DNA of 64,000 nt from Paenibacillus pedocola. GTDB taxonomy: Bacteria > Bacillota > Bacilli > Paenibacillales > Paenibacillaceae. The stretch is from the NCBI RefSeq assembly GCF_031599675.1, contig NZ_CP134223.1, positions 1,302,001 to 1,366,000 on the forward strand. The letters are read 5' to 3'. The position numbers and the translations under genes were made by a program. Shown piece by piece: positions 1 to 8,239 of the stretch. The notes under the pieces were generated by a model. That model saw only the letters and a list, made by a program, of their open reading frames with translations. It was not told the DNA's origin and ran no database searches. Each line of letters opens with the position of its first letter. Positions within the stretch are counted from its first letter, which is position 1.

Positions 1-187
1 TCCAGACCTCGACCATTTGTCCCGTGGACAGCGCCTTGACTGCGCCTTGATGAACGGTGCCGACCCGCTCTTTGGTTCCGCTGCCGATGATAATGCCCTT
101 CTCGTTCATAATGTTGATGTTATAGGGGATATCCGTCATCATTTTATCTACTATTTCCTGCGCCTGCTTTTCTGTGAGCTGAAACAA
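1..187 (-). CDS. CdaR-type sugar diacid regulator, N-terminal part (cut by window edge)
   Basis: The minus strand reads into the window edge from a TTG at 187, preceded by AAGGAGG at a 9-nt spacing. The 62 residues begin MFQLTEKQAQEIVDKM and continue with NINIMNEKGIIIGSG, KERVGTVHQGA and MVEVW. This is the pattern of the putative sugar-diacid-recognition domain found at the N terminus of CdaR-family transcription regulators, which carry a PucR-type helix-turn-helix at the C terminus. Only the ligand-binding part is visible, so DNA binding and the regulated genes cannot be judged. It is transcribed away from the lipoprotein gene at 363. Confidence 0.7.
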   Translation of the reverse strand, partial: MFQLTEKQAQEIVDKMMTDIPYNINIMNEKGIIIGSGTKERVGTVHQGAVKALSTGQMVEVW

Positions 188-362
188 TCAGGAAGTCCTC
201 CTTAGCTTTGCCTGTTATGAGCCGTTAGATGGTTTGCGTATATCTTTTGTGCATCTGAACAAAATTATAAATGATCCCCGGTCATTATTGTACATTTTTT
301 AGCAACCTTATCCAGATTTAACCGTCTATTGATTATAAGCCATAAAGATAAGGAGGGATTTC

Positions 363-1121
363 ATGCACACTGCAAGATCATTAGGCAGAGTGGCGCTGAC
401 AGCAGCGATGCTGGTCCTTGCCGCCTGCAGCAATACTCCTGCAGCGGAACCGGATACTACGGCTACCCCCGCACAGACCGCACAGCCTCAGATTGAACCG
501 ACGTCCAGCCCTGCAGAAAGCACTCCGCCGGAGAGTCAGCCCCCGGCTACTTCGGCACCATCAGCTACGGCATCCACAGCACCGGCGGAACCTGTAGAAC
601 CTGAAGAGGGAATGCCTCCAACGGCGCTGGAATCGGCGAAGACGGTGATGAGGGCACTGGAAAACGGCAACATGAACACTCTGTCCGACTGGGTGTCACG
701 CGATAAAGGCGTCCGGTTCTCACCGTATGCTTATGTAGATACCACCAAAGATCTGGTATTTACCCAGGAGGAAATAAAGGGCTTGATGAAGGACCCGACA
801 AAGCGGGTGTGGAGAGAATTTGCCGGATCCGGCGACCTCATTCAGTTGACCTTTGCGGAGTATTTCAAGGAGTTTGTGTATGATGCAGACTTTATGAATA
901 AGGCGGAGATTGCCTTGAATAAAGGTCTGGGCCAGGGGACAACGATAAACAACCTTAATGAAGTATATCCCGCAGACCGCTATGATTTTGTTGAATATCA
1001 TATCAGCGGCCTAGATCCGAAATATGAGGGAATGGACTGGCGCAGCCTGCGGCTGGTCTTTGAGAAGATCGGGCAAGATCATGCGCTTGTGGGCATTGTA
1101 CACGATCAATGGACACCGTAG
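363..1121 (+). CDS. Exported lipoprotein of unknown function
   Basis: A 252-residue protein starting at an ATG behind AAGGAGGG. It has a signal peptide with a lipobox (VLAAC, Cys about residue 22), so it should be lipid-anchored on the outer face of the membrane. Residues 23 to about 80 are a Pro/Ala/Ser/Thr-rich linker, and a globular domain follows from about residue 85 to the end (motifs MRALENGNMNTLSDWVSRDKG and WRSLRLVFEKIGQ). I recognise the layout as common in Paenibacillus but cannot assign a function. It is monocistronic, with a terminator directly downstream. Confidence 0.75.
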   Translation: MHTARSLGRVALTAAMLVLAACSNTPAAEPDTTATPAQTAQPQIEPTSSPAESTPPESQPPATSAPSATASTAPAEPVEPEEGMPPTALESAKTVMRALENGNMNTLSDWVSRDKGVRFSPYAYVDTTKDLVFTQEEIKGLMKDPTKRVWREFAGSGDLIQLTFAEYFKEFVYDADFMNKAEIALNKGLGQGTTINNLNEVYPADRYDFVEYHISGLDPKYEGMDWRSLRLVFEKIGQDHALVGIVHDQWTP

Positions 1122-1145
1122 GAATGGATCAACAGTAAAAAAAGA

Positions 1146-1189
1146 AGCGGCTGCACTCCCCTTTGGATAAGGGCTGGCAGCCGCTTTTT
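1146..1189 (+). terminator. Intrinsic terminator after lipoprotein gene
   Basis: The arms AGCGGCTGC (1146-1154) and GCAGCCGCT (1177-1185) are perfectly complementary and are followed by TTTTT. It lies 25 bases after the stop codon of the lipoprotein gene. Confidence 0.85.
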
Positions 1190-1248
1190 GCTGCATATGT
1201 GCAGGCCATAATGGTTCGGTGCAAAGCTATTTGAACACGCCACACAGA

Positions 1249-1289
1249 ACAGGCCGTACCTGCCCTTGAATGAGGCAGATACGGCCTGT
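1249..1289 (-). terminator. Long hairpin 3' of the SLH gene, probable terminator
   Basis: The arms 1249-1264 and 1274-1289 pair over 16 positions with one G-T wobble. The hairpin sits 14 bases beyond the stop of the leftward SLH gene. The T-run on the minus strand is short (TTCTG), so termination is inferred from position and stem strength. Confidence 0.55.
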
Positions 1290-1302
1290 ATATATTCCAG
1301 CT

Positions 1303-2271
1303 TTATTTCGAGCTGTTGGAGGCCGACGAGCGGGTGGCTTCGGTCAACGATTTAGCAACTGCTGTGTAGCCTTCCGGCAGGTAGGCCAAAGCCGATGCGC
1401 TGGAGATCACCTGCGGATACATTTTACCGGGTTCAGGCTTTGTAACTTTGAAGTAGATCACAGCCGTCTTATTTTTGCCGAACTCGATCCGTTCGATGGA
1501 GAGGCCGTAGCCCGGATTAGGCAGATTGCTGACGGTTACGGTAGCTTTATTAACGCCTTCGCCGGCTTTTTCAAGCTTCACGTCTGCTTCGTATTCATAG
1601 GCCGGAGCGGGAGTGCTGTCATCCGGAGTAATTACTTCTTTGGCGAATTTTGCTGCATCATAAATCCATACCGCCGCTTCACTGCGGGTGACCGGATCGG
1701 TCGGACGGAAGGTATTGTCTTTGCCTAAAGTGACAATATGCGTGTTGACCAGAATCTGCAGGCTGTTCATCTGCTCTGTAGTCAGCTTGTCGCCATCCGA
1801 AATGTTGGCATACATCATCGTTACCGGGAAATTGCCTTTGCTCTGAAGCGCCTGGGTCAGCAGGTGTGCGAACTGGGCACGAGTAATAGAGCTGTTAGGG
1901 TCAACCGTCCGGTCCAGGGATAAGCCGTTCTGCTTGGCCGTTATGAAGGCGGCTGCATACCAGGATTTATCTTTCACTTTGTCGAAGTAGTCGCTTGCTT
2001 TGGCCGAGCCGCTAGTCGGGGTCAGCTTCAGGCCGCTGACGATAAACTGGATACCTTGGGCAAAAGTTACTTTTGCCTTCGGCGCAAACATATCACTTGT
2101 CACCCCGTTAACAATCCCCTCACTGTGCAATGCATTGATTTTTGCTTCGGCGGCATTGCCCTTCATATCGGAAAAGGCAAAAGCCGATGTTCCCAAAGAT
2201 ACACTTGCTGCCAGGATCCCGCACGCTATCGTTAGTTTTTTAGCGTTCGTCTGGAAGGATAATTTCTTCAT
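1303..2271 (-). CDS. S-layer homology (SLH) domain protein with PrcB-like C-terminal domain
   Basis: A 322-residue protein beginning MKKLSFQTNAKK with a signal peptide cleaved near SAFA|FSDM (residue 32). Three SLH-type modules follow, about residues 33-80, 93-142 and 153-208, with the typical ITRAQFAHLL and VTRSEAAVWI helices. SLH domains bind pyruvylated secondary wall polymer, so the protein is probably held on the cell surface. Residues about 225-310 (IEFGKNKTAVIYFKVTKPEP, YPQVISSASALAYLP) resemble the C-terminal domain of PrcB, a protease-complex protein, as I remember that family. The start has GAGGTGAGG upstream. It is monocistronic and convergent with the lipoprotein gene at 363. Confidence 0.8.
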   Translation of the reverse strand: MKKLSFQTNAKKLTIACGILAASVSLGTSAFAFSDMKGNAAEAKINALHSEGIVNGVTSDMFAPKAKVTFAQGIQFIVSGLKLTPTSGSAKASDYFDKVKDKSWYAAAFITAKQNGLSLDRTVDPNSSITRAQFAHLLTQALQSKGNFPVTMMYANISDGDKLTTEQMNSLQILVNTHIVTLGKDNTFRPTDPVTRSEAAVWIYDAAKFAKEVITPDDSTPAPAYEYEADVKLEKAGEGVNKATVTVSNLPNPGYGLSIERIEFGKNKTAVIYFKVTKPEPGKMYPQVISSASALAYLPEGYTAVAKSLTEATRSSASNSSK

Positions 2272-2509
2272 TGTGCCTCACCTCTTATACTCATAGATGG
2301 CCCAAAGCCGCAAAAGGTTGCAGGCCGCTATAAATTAATTGCAAATTTTAATGGTCATCCGTGCATATCCTCCAGATCTTCGCTCCTGTACGTATTATCG
2401 CCAATTTCGGAACCTGTCCATTCATTGAACAAAAGCGGGGTTTCGCAGTACACTTAGAAAATGGCAGCGCTATTATATACTTATTAAAGCTCATGACAGG
2501 AGAACCTAG

Positions 2510-4489
2510 ATGAATCAGCAGCAACGGACAGAACGGATGAATATCGGGATTTTTGCCCATGTCGATGCCGGGAAAACGACTACGACGGAGCATATTTTAT
2601 ATGAGAGCGGACGCATCCGCGCCCTGGGCAGTGTGGACAGCGGAACAGCGGTGACGGATTCGATGGAGGTGGAGCGGCAGCGGGGAATCTCGGTGCGGGC
2701 GGCGCTGGCCTCCTTTACCTGGCAAGGCGTGGAGGTGAACCTGGTGGATACGCCGGGGCATGTCGATTTTCTGTCTGAGGTGGAGCGGAGCCTGCGGGTA
2801 ATGGACTGCGCGGTGCTGATTCTGTCGGCGGTTGAAGGGGTGCAGGCGCAGAGCGAGATGATCTGGAATGCGCTGCGCAAGCTGGGGATTCCTACACTGA
2901 TTTTCGTGAATAAAATGGACCGGACCGGCGCTGACCCGGAGGCTGTGCTGGCACAGGCGCGCACCTATCTGTCCGGGGACATTATTCCGGTGCAGCAGCC
3001 GCTCGGGAAGGAGCAGGGATACTCAGGTGCGGCGGATCTATGGGACGCACATTCGGATGCCGCTGCGCGGACTGAAATGCTGGAGGCGCTGGCGGAACGG
3101 GATGAGGCGCTGCTGGAACTCTACATGTCAGGCGGGGAGCCGGATCTGTCTAATTGGAAAAGAGAGATGCAGGCAGCTTCCGCCGCAGGGCGGTTGTTCC
3201 CGCTCGTGTACGGTGTGGCCGCCAAAGGTCTGGGTATAACGGAGCTGCTGGACGCGATGATCGACTACTTTCCCCGGGCAGGCGGCGATGCTTCACAGCC
3301 GTTGTCCGGCCTCGTGTACAATATTCAGCGCGACAAAAGCATGGGCCGTATGGCCTTCGTCCGCCTCTACCAAGGGACGATCCGCAACCGTGATACGGTA
3401 ACGAACTACTCCCAGGAGGTTCAGGCCAAAGTCACGCAGATCCGCAAAGTGGAGGGCGGCCGTACGGAGGATGTCGGGTCACTTACAGCTGGCGATATTG
3501 CGGTGGTCTACGGCCTGTCCGGCGTACGGATCGGTGATGTGCTGGGCAGTCCGGACGCTATTCCGCAGGAGGCGAAGCTGGCTGTACCGCTGCTGACGGT
3601 GCGTGTCTTCTGGGGAGCGGACACCGATGACCACAAGGTGATTGGTGCGCTGCAGGAGCTGGCGGATGAAGATCCGCAGCTGGGTGCGGAGTGGCTGCCG
3701 GAGGAACGCGAGCTGCATATCAAGGTGATGGGGCCGATTCAGCTGGAGGTGCTGGACAGTGTGCTGGAGAGCCGCTATGGCCTGAAGGTCACCTTCGGCC
3801 CGCCGTCAGTGATCTATAAAGAAACGCCAAGTGGCACCGGCGAAGGGTATATCGCCTACCTGATGCCGAAGCCGTGCTGGGCAATTCTGCGCTTCCATAT
3901 TGAACCGGGTCTGCCGGGTAGCGGCCTGGTGTATGAATCGGTAGTGCGTAGCTCCGATCTGCTGCCGCAGTACCAGAACGAGACCGCGCGCCGCGTACCG
4001 GAAGCGCTGCAGCAGGGACTCTGCGGCTGGGAGGTCACCGACCTCAAGGTGACGCTGGTGGAGGGGAACCACCATGTGTGGCATACCCATCCGCTGGATT
4101 TTGCCGTAGCCACGCCTATGGGCATCATGGACGGGCTGAACCGGATTGGCACCACGCTGCTGGAGCCCATCCTTGCCGTACGCATCGTTGTGCCGGAGGA
4201 GAACGCCGGCCGCGTGATGAACGACCTCGTGCAGATGCGCGGCAGCTTTGAGCCGCCCGTCCTGCAGGGGGAGCGGATGATCATCGAGGGCCGGCTGCCG
4301 CTGGCGACGTCGTTGGATTATCCGGTGACGCTCAGCTCCTATACGAAGGGGCGGAGCACCTTCACCTCCGCTTTCGCCGCCTACGAGCCATGCCCGCCGG
4401 ATGTCCATGCCGAGCGCACCCGCCGGGGGGTGAACCCGCTCGATCAGGCGAAGTACATCCTGAGCGTGCGGAAGGCGCTGCAGGGGTAA
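2510..4489 (+). CDS. Tet(M)/EF-G-family ribosomal protection-type GTPase
   Basis: A 659-residue translational GTPase. G1 is AHVDAGKTTTTE (about residues 16-27), the switch I region contains ERQRGISV, G3 is DTPGH (about 80) and G4 is NKMD (about 134). The EF-G-like domains II-V follow and end in SYTKGRS. The overall layout is that of tetracycline ribosomal protection proteins, which remove the drug from the 30S A site. However, the domain IV loop that reads YSPVS in Tet(M) is EGNHHVWHTHPLDF here. Resistance therefore cannot be assumed; the protein may be an intrinsic relative. AGGAGA lies about 6 nt before the ATG. No leader peptide or attenuator like that of tet(M) is evident in the 238 bases upstream. 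Confidence 0.8.
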   Translation: MNQQQRTERMNIGIFAHVDAGKTTTTEHILYESGRIRALGSVDSGTAVTDSMEVERQRGISVRAALASFTWQGVEVNLVDTPGHVDFLSEVERSLRVMDCAVLILSAVEGVQAQSEMIWNALRKLGIPTLIFVNKMDRTGADPEAVLAQARTYLSGDIIPVQQPLGKEQGYSGAADLWDAHSDAAARTEMLEALAERDEALLELYMSGGEPDLSNWKREMQAASAAGRLFPLVYGVAAKGLGITELLDAMIDYFPRAGGDASQPLSGLVYNIQRDKSMGRMAFVRLYQGTIRNRDTVTNYSQEVQAKVTQIRKVEGGRTEDVGSLTAGDIAVVYGLSGVRIGDVLGSPDAIPQEAKLAVPLLTVRVFWGADTDDHKVIGALQELADEDPQLGAEWLPEERELHIKVMGPIQLEVLDSVLESRYGLKVTFGPPSVIYKETPSGTGEGYIAYLMPKPCWAILRFHIEPGLPGSGLVYESVVRSSDLLPQYQNETARRVPEALQQGLCGWEVTDLKVTLVEGNHHVWHTHPLDFAVATPMGIMDGLNRIGTTLLEPILAVRIVVPEENAGRVMNDLVQMRGSFEPPVLQGERMIIEGRLPLATSLDYPVTLSSYTKGRSTFTSAFAAYEPCPPDVHAERTRRGVNPLDQAKYILSVRKALQG

Positions 4490-4599
4490 CCCGCCTGATC
4501 TGGCTTCCGGTCTCTAACTGTATTCTCTGCGGCTAAATCACAGAAAACGCAATGAATGTCTACGTGAAAATCCGCTAACAGGAAAAGGAGGCGTTGTCT

Positions 4600-5229
4600 T
4601 TGCGGCGACTGCTTACGCTGGCTTTCAATCTGTCTTTAAGTTTTGCGATACTATCCGGCTGCACTGCAATACAGCAGGAGAATTTGACCGAACAATTGCA
4701 GAAGACGGTTTCTTATCCGGAATCCACCCCCTTTGAAGCAACAGAAACAGCTCCATCCGCCCAGCCGGATCCGAAGTCTGATTATGCGATCTCGCTAAAG
4801 GGTACCCGGCTGTCTCTGCATGACAGCAATGACGAGGTGGATTTGCCAGCCCTGCTGGGCACCCCTCTGACAGAAAAAACGTATACACTACAGAATGCTG
4901 ATACATTAACAGGTTCATTTATGCAGGAGTTAACGTTTCCGGGACTGGAAATGCAGCTCTTTTCGCCGAAGCAGGATGGCAAGTCCTTCTGGATCATGAA
5001 TATGCGGATTACAGACGCCGCCTATGTTACTTCCAAGGGATTGCGTGTGGGGATGCTGTTTAAGGACTTGAAGACTGTATATCCTGATATTCAGCCTAAC
5101 AACGGTAATGATGCTGATCCGGAAAATAGCACGTATGAGATTGGATCACAGGAAACCTATGACTACGCCCGTTTTGAAGTGAAGGAGGGGGTTATCCGAG
5201 AAATCTATCTCCACCATGATATTCCTTAA
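4600..5229 (+). CDS. Small exported lipoprotein, unknown function
   Basis: I prefer the TTG at 4600 over the in-frame TTG at 4594, because GGAGG at 4587-4591 then sits 8 nt upstream rather than 2. The product has 209 residues with a signal peptide ending in the lipobox ILSGC (Cys about residue 20), so it is predicted to be membrane-anchored outside. The mature part contains SDYAISLKGTRLSLHDSNDE and a C-terminal region with SKGLRVGMLFKDLKTVYPD. The GLRVGM..DLKTVYP element resembles the repeated motif of cell-surface lipoproteins in which calculated index terms rise with time of stress, but that is too weak to name a family. Monocistronic by spacing. Confidence 0.7.
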   Translation: MRRLLTLAFNLSLSFAILSGCTAIQQENLTEQLQKTVSYPESTPFEATETAPSAQPDPKSDYAISLKGTRLSLHDSNDEVDLPALLGTPLTEKTYTLQNADTLTGSFMQELTFPGLEMQLFSPKQDGKSFWIMNMRITDAAYVTSKGLRVGMLFKDLKTVYPDIQPNNGNDADPENSTYEIGSQETYDYARFEVKEGVIREIYLHHDIP

Positions 5230-5389
5230 AAAGAGCACTTCCGGTGCGCCTCAGTTCAGGTGAAAGGCAGATTTCTCCGGCGGGATGAGAATAGTGTGGT
5301 TACAATAAGTTACAAATGTTTATTATCCAGTAAATAAACAATGTGATGGCTGAATAGACTACATTATTTGATGATAAGGAGTTTTGCAA

Positions 5390-5644
5390 ATGGTCATCTG
5401 GGGAACGCTCATTTCAATTGTAACCGCTGTTATTTTGTCTGCGTTTATCGGCCCTTACGGGCTGCTGACGCTGCTCGCCGTAGGCTTTGGTTTCCTGTTC
5501 AGTATCCACTCCAGAATCCGGGATGTTCAGAATGATCTCCAGCAGATCAAGCAGAAGCTGGGTATAACGGACACCGTGGAGTCTGCGGTGAGCAATGAGG
5601 AGATTGAAGCGGAGCTGGAGCAGGAGATGGCAATGGAGAAATAG
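5390..5644 (+). CDS. Small membrane protein with coiled-coil tail
   Basis: Start chosen at the ATG at 5390, with AAGGAG at 5376-5381 and an 8-nt spacing, rather than the TTG two codons earlier. The 84 residues contain two hydrophobic segments, about 2-20 and 22-40, followed by a charged helix (SRIRDVQNDLQQIKQKLG) and an acidic tail rich in Glu. A membrane-anchored protein with a cytoplasmic coiled coil is the simplest reading. I do not recognise a named family. It lies 79 bases upstream of the phosphatase gene and may be co-transcribed with it. Confidence 0.65.
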   Translation: MVIWGTLISIVTAVILSAFIGPYGLLTLLAVGFGFLFSIHSRIRDVQNDLQQIKQKLGITDTVESAVSNEEIEAELEQEMAMEK

Positions 5645-5722
5645 AAGGAGTAGGACAAGAAAAGTGTAGAAATACGAACAGCCCATTATGAAATGGTGGA
5701 ACACGGGGACGGAGGCAGCAGA

Positions 5723-6292
5723 GTGCGTACGATTATATATTTTATCCGCCATGCGGAATCGCTTTATGCTGAAGGGCAGGAGCGGTCAAGAGGGTTGTCT
5801 GAACGGGGAATGGGGGATGCGCTCCGGGTCCGAACGATTTTGCAAAATGAATCTGTTGATGTGTTTGTCTCCAGCCCCTATGAGCGGGCGGTGCAGACGA
5901 TTAAGCCGCTGGCGGATGCTATGTGCAAGGATATTATTATTGTAGAGGACCTGAGGGAAAGAACAATCGGGGATATAGGCGGACTGAGCTTTCCGGCGGC
6001 TAAGCAAAGGGTGTATCAGGACTTCCATCTGGCGTTTGCGGAGGGTGAATCCAGCGCTGCGGCCCGGACCAGAGGGGTGCAGGCGCTGGAGCGGCTGCTG
6101 GAGGAATATGCAGGCATGAACCTGGCGCTCGGAACCCACGGCGATATCATGACACTGATGCTGAACCATTTTGATCCGCAGCAGTATAATTACGAGTTTT
6201 GGAAGTCTGCTTCTATGCCGGATATTTATAAGACGGAGTTTGACGGTAAGCAGCTGTTGAGTGTGGTCAGAGCATGGGAACAACGGCCCTGA
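5723..6292 (+). CDS. Histidine phosphatase superfamily protein
   Basis: I choose the GTG at 5723 because GGAGG (5711-5715) lies 7 nt upstream. An upstream in-frame ATG at 5693 has no ribosome binding site and would add a non-conserved MVEHGDGGSR. The 189-residue product carries the phosphohistidine motif RHAES near the N terminus, the arginine-bearing SSPYERAVQT segment, and the second catalytic histidine in LGTHGD. This is the branch-1 phosphoglycerate-mutase-like fold; many of its members are broad small-molecule phosphatases. The substrate is unknown. A terminator follows at once. Confidence 0.8.
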   Translation: MRTIIYFIRHAESLYAEGQERSRGLSERGMGDALRVRTILQNESVDVFVSSPYERAVQTIKPLADAMCKDIIIVEDLRERTIGDIGGLSFPAAKQRVYQDFHLAFAEGESSAAARTRGVQALERLLEEYAGMNLALGTHGDIMTLMLNHFDPQQYNYEFWKSASMPDIYKTEFDGKQLLSVVRAWEQRP

Positions 6293-6309
6293 TAATATAC
6301 AAGATTTAA

Positions 6310-6340
6310 AAACCCTTGAATGAAAATTCAGGGGTTTGTT
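6310..6340. terminator. Intrinsic terminator between convergent genes
   Basis: The arms 6310-6321 and 6326-6337 form a 12-bp stem with one G-T pair and a GAAA loop, followed by TTTGTTT. It separates the rightward phosphatase gene from the leftward CGNR-like gene. Confidence 0.75.
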
Positions 6341-6369
6341 TAGGTGCGACCCTAAATAACAGCCTTTCT

Positions 6370-6936
6370 TCACTCCGTTACCTCCTCCCCCGCCTTCTTC
6401 CGCGCCCGGAACCGCCGTACTTTCATCAAATTCCCGCAGAGCTTATCATCACAATAGCGCTTCGAGCGGTTGCGGGTGTCGTCATAGTAGACCCAGAGGC
6501 AGTCGGGATTATCGCAGATGCGGATACGGGAAGTCTCTTTCTCTAATACGGCTTCAGCAAAAGAAGCCGCGATTTCGGCCATGATCTGTCCCCAATCGCT
6601 ACGCTGCGGCAGGAGAGAGAGCTTAGGCGGCTTGTCCGGCTTCCGCATGATTTGCCGGATGGACGGCCCTTCGGCCATATATCTGTTCAGCTGGTCCAGC
6701 AGCGTCTGGTCTGGCTGAGCACCCTGCACGAGCTTCTGGACTTCCGCCCACAGCAAGCTGCGCAGCTCCTTGAGCTGTTGCAGTTCGAATGCAACAGGTG
6801 GCGCTGCCGCCGGCAGATCATGCTGCGCCAGCCACTCTGCCAGCCACTGCGGATCCTCAAGCCGGTCCTTGTCATGGCTCCGGTCGCCTGTCCGCCAATC
6901 CCGCCAGTAGCTGTTAATATAATCCTCCCACAGCAC
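6370..6936 (-). CDS. ABATE/CGNR-type zinc-finger transcription regulator
   Basis: The GTG start at 6936 has AAAGGAGG at 8-nt spacing and gives 188 residues. The N-terminal two thirds match the layout of the ABATE ligand-binding-like domain. The C-terminal segment from about residue 141 (RICDNPDCLWVYYDDTRNR, then RYCDDKLCGNLMKVRRFRAR) is the CGNR zinc finger: four cysteines plus a basic DNA-binding tail. The diagnostic Arg of CGNR is Leu here (CGNL), while the four Cys remain. It is probably a DNA-binding regulator. The target is unknown, and the divergently arranged DinB gene is the nearest candidate. Confidence 0.75.
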   Translation of the reverse strand: MLWEDYINSYWRDWRTGDRSHDKDRLEDPQWLAEWLAQHDLPAAAPPVAFELQQLKELRSLLWAEVQKLVQGAQPDQTLLDQLNRYMAEGPSIRQIMRKPDKPPKLSLLPQRSDWGQIMAEIAASFAEAVLEKETSRIRICDNPDCLWVYYDDTRNRSKRYCDDKLCGNLMKVRRFRARKKAGEEVTE

Positions 6937-7099
6937 GGTTCATTCCTCCTTTCGTAATCATTCTATCCCTTGATTGTAACAGCTAAAACTCACCTTTACT
7001 AGTTACTTGAATCCTCTGCAGATATATGCTACATTTCTATTGTAACGATTATGACCGTATTTAAGTAGTTACACAACAAAAACTTGCAGGAGGTACGAC

Positions 7100-7591
7100 A
7101 TGCAGAATAAGATCAGTGATGTTTTGCTGCAGAACTGGGATTATGCCATGGATATCGAGGATTGGGCACCGCCGCTGAGCGCTGCGCTGGAGGGTGTGAA
7201 TGCGGAGCAGGCCAGCTGGAAGCCGGGCGAAGCGGGCAATTCGATCTGGGAGACCGTCAACCATCTGACCTACTACAAGGAACGGCTGCTGATCAAGCTT
7301 AAAGGGCTGCCGAAGCTTCCTGATCTAGAGAGTAATGATGCTACTTTTACCGTAACGGAGCGTGGAGAAGAGGCCTGGGGGCAGGCCGTTGCCAAGCTGA
7401 AATCGGTCCATGCATCCTTGCGTGAAGTTATCGAAGCACTGGAAGAAGGCATTTATGACTGGGGCGGCTCGGGGCATGCTCCGGGCGAAGAAGTGATGAG
7501 CCTGATCCTGCATGACTGTTACCATACCGGACAGATTGTGCTGGTCCGCAAGCTGCAGGGCTCCTGGCCTTCGCACCGCAGCTTTAACTAA
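7100..7591 (+). CDS. DinB-family putative metal-dependent hydrolase or thiol transferase
   Basis: A 163-residue protein with AGGAGG upstream of the ATG. It shows the DinB/YfiT four-helix-bundle signature: a first metal histidine in NHLTYYKERLL (about residue 55) and the paired histidines of HDCYHTGQI near the C terminus, which together form the three-His metal site. Bacillithiol or mycothiol S-transferases belong to this superfamily, and a bacillithiol-dependent role is possible in this lineage. That is inference only. Monocistronic, ending in a strong terminator. Confidence 0.8.
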   Translation: MQNKISDVLLQNWDYAMDIEDWAPPLSAALEGVNAEQASWKPGEAGNSIWETVNHLTYYKERLLIKLKGLPKLPDLESNDATFTVTERGEEAWGQAVAKLKSVHASLREVIEALEEGIYDWGGSGHAPGEEVMSLILHDCYHTGQIVLVRKLQGSWPSHRSFN

Positions 7592-7612
7592 ATAAATCAC
7601 TGTTGCAATTAT

Positions 7613-7668
7613 GCCGCACCTTTCACTGCCTAAGTCAATCCTGGCAGTACGGAGGTGCGGCTATTTTG
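7613..7668 (+). terminator. Intrinsic terminator after dinB-like gene
   Basis: The outer arms GCCGCACCT (7613-7621) and AGGTGCGGC (7653-7661) enclose a second complementary pair (CACTGCC / GGCAGT) and are followed by TATTTTGTTT. Confidence 0.8.
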
Positions 7669-7732
7669 TTTCAAGACGAAAAATCCGGGGTTAATGGATG
7701 CTATAACAGCTTGAATTTGAAGGGAGAGATTG

Positions 7733-7903
7733 ATGATGGAACCGAATTACAAGGACAGAAGTGTTGAAGTGGAACGCACGGAGGTACACAAGAGATCGGA
7801 TTCCAGCGTTGTCGCATCCACCTTTATCAAATATGCCGCGTATATTATTATCATTTTCGGAATTCTGTTCTTCCTGGTGAGATACGTCTTCCCGATGTTC
7901 TAA
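7733..7903 (+). CDS. 56-residue single-pass membrane protein
   Basis: A short frame with ATGATG at 7733 behind AAGGGAGAG, ending at TAA 7901-7903. The translated protein starts MMEPNYKDRSVEVERTEVHK, has a charged N-terminal half and one strongly hydrophobic helix (IIIIFGILFFLV, about residues 38-49), and ends RYVFPMF. An N-in, C-out single-pass topology is likely. No family name is recognised. A good ribosome binding site, a plausible membrane anchor and a terminator 26 bases downstream support expression. Confidence 0.65.
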   Translation: MMEPNYKDRSVEVERTEVHKRSDSSVVASTFIKYAAYIIIIFGILFFLVRYVFPMF

Positions 7904-7928
7904 TTCCCGGATGACTCTCCGGCCAATC

Positions 7929-7968
7929 AAAAAGCCACGCCTACCTCTGCGGTAGCCGCGGCTTTTGC
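7929..7968. terminator. Bidirectional terminator between small membrane gene and cmpA
   Basis: The arms AAAAGCC..CTACC and GGTAG..GGCTTTT pair almost fully around a TCTGC loop. A-rich and T-rich flanks on both sides allow use by both convergent genes. Confidence 0.75.
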
Positions 7969-7992
7969 TTTACATTCTTGGCTTTCGGATTC

Positions 7993-8130
7993 TTATACTT
8001 CCCTGTGAACGTAGTCACGGGATTCACCGGAATTGCGGTAAAAGAACCAGCATTCGTTCAGCATTTTGATCTGGCGCCGGTCTTTTTTGAAATAAGCCTT
8101 CATGAGCTGATGGCAGAGCCACTGCGGCAA
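7993..8130 (-). CDS. cmpA: Cortex morphogenetic protein CmpA
   Basis: A 45-codon gene on the minus strand. The TTG start at 8130 has GAGGAGGGG upstream at about 7 nt, and the TAA is at 7993-7995. The translation begins MPQWLCHQLMKAYFKKDRR and continues QIKMLNECWFFYRN. This matches the conserved core of the B. subtilis sporulation protein CmpA (about 37 residues: MP-WL..Q...AF..KD..QIK.LN.CW.FYR). CmpA delays cortex assembly and is removed by ClpXP when the spore envelope is correctly built. The C-terminal tail SGESRDYVHREV is longer than in B. subtilis. This marks the organism as an endospore former. Confidence 0.85.
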   Translation of the reverse strand: MPQWLCHQLMKAYFKKDRRQIKMLNECWFFYRNSGESRDYVHREV

Positions 8131-8239
8131 GTGTACCCCTCCTCTAAGCATGCTTCCTATGTACAGATAGCATATGGGGAAAGGGGCCCAAAGGTGCGGC
8201 GGAGGTTAGCAAACCGGCAGATTCTGCTGTAAAAAAAGG

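Noticed and set aside
3806..4408. 200-codon frame antisense to the Tet-family gene
   Set aside because: Lies wholly within a conserved gene in GC-rich sequence, with a His/Arg-rich translation and no start signal.
7978..8232. 84-codon rightward frame
   Set aside because: It is the complement of cmpA, which has a ribosome binding site and a recognised family core.
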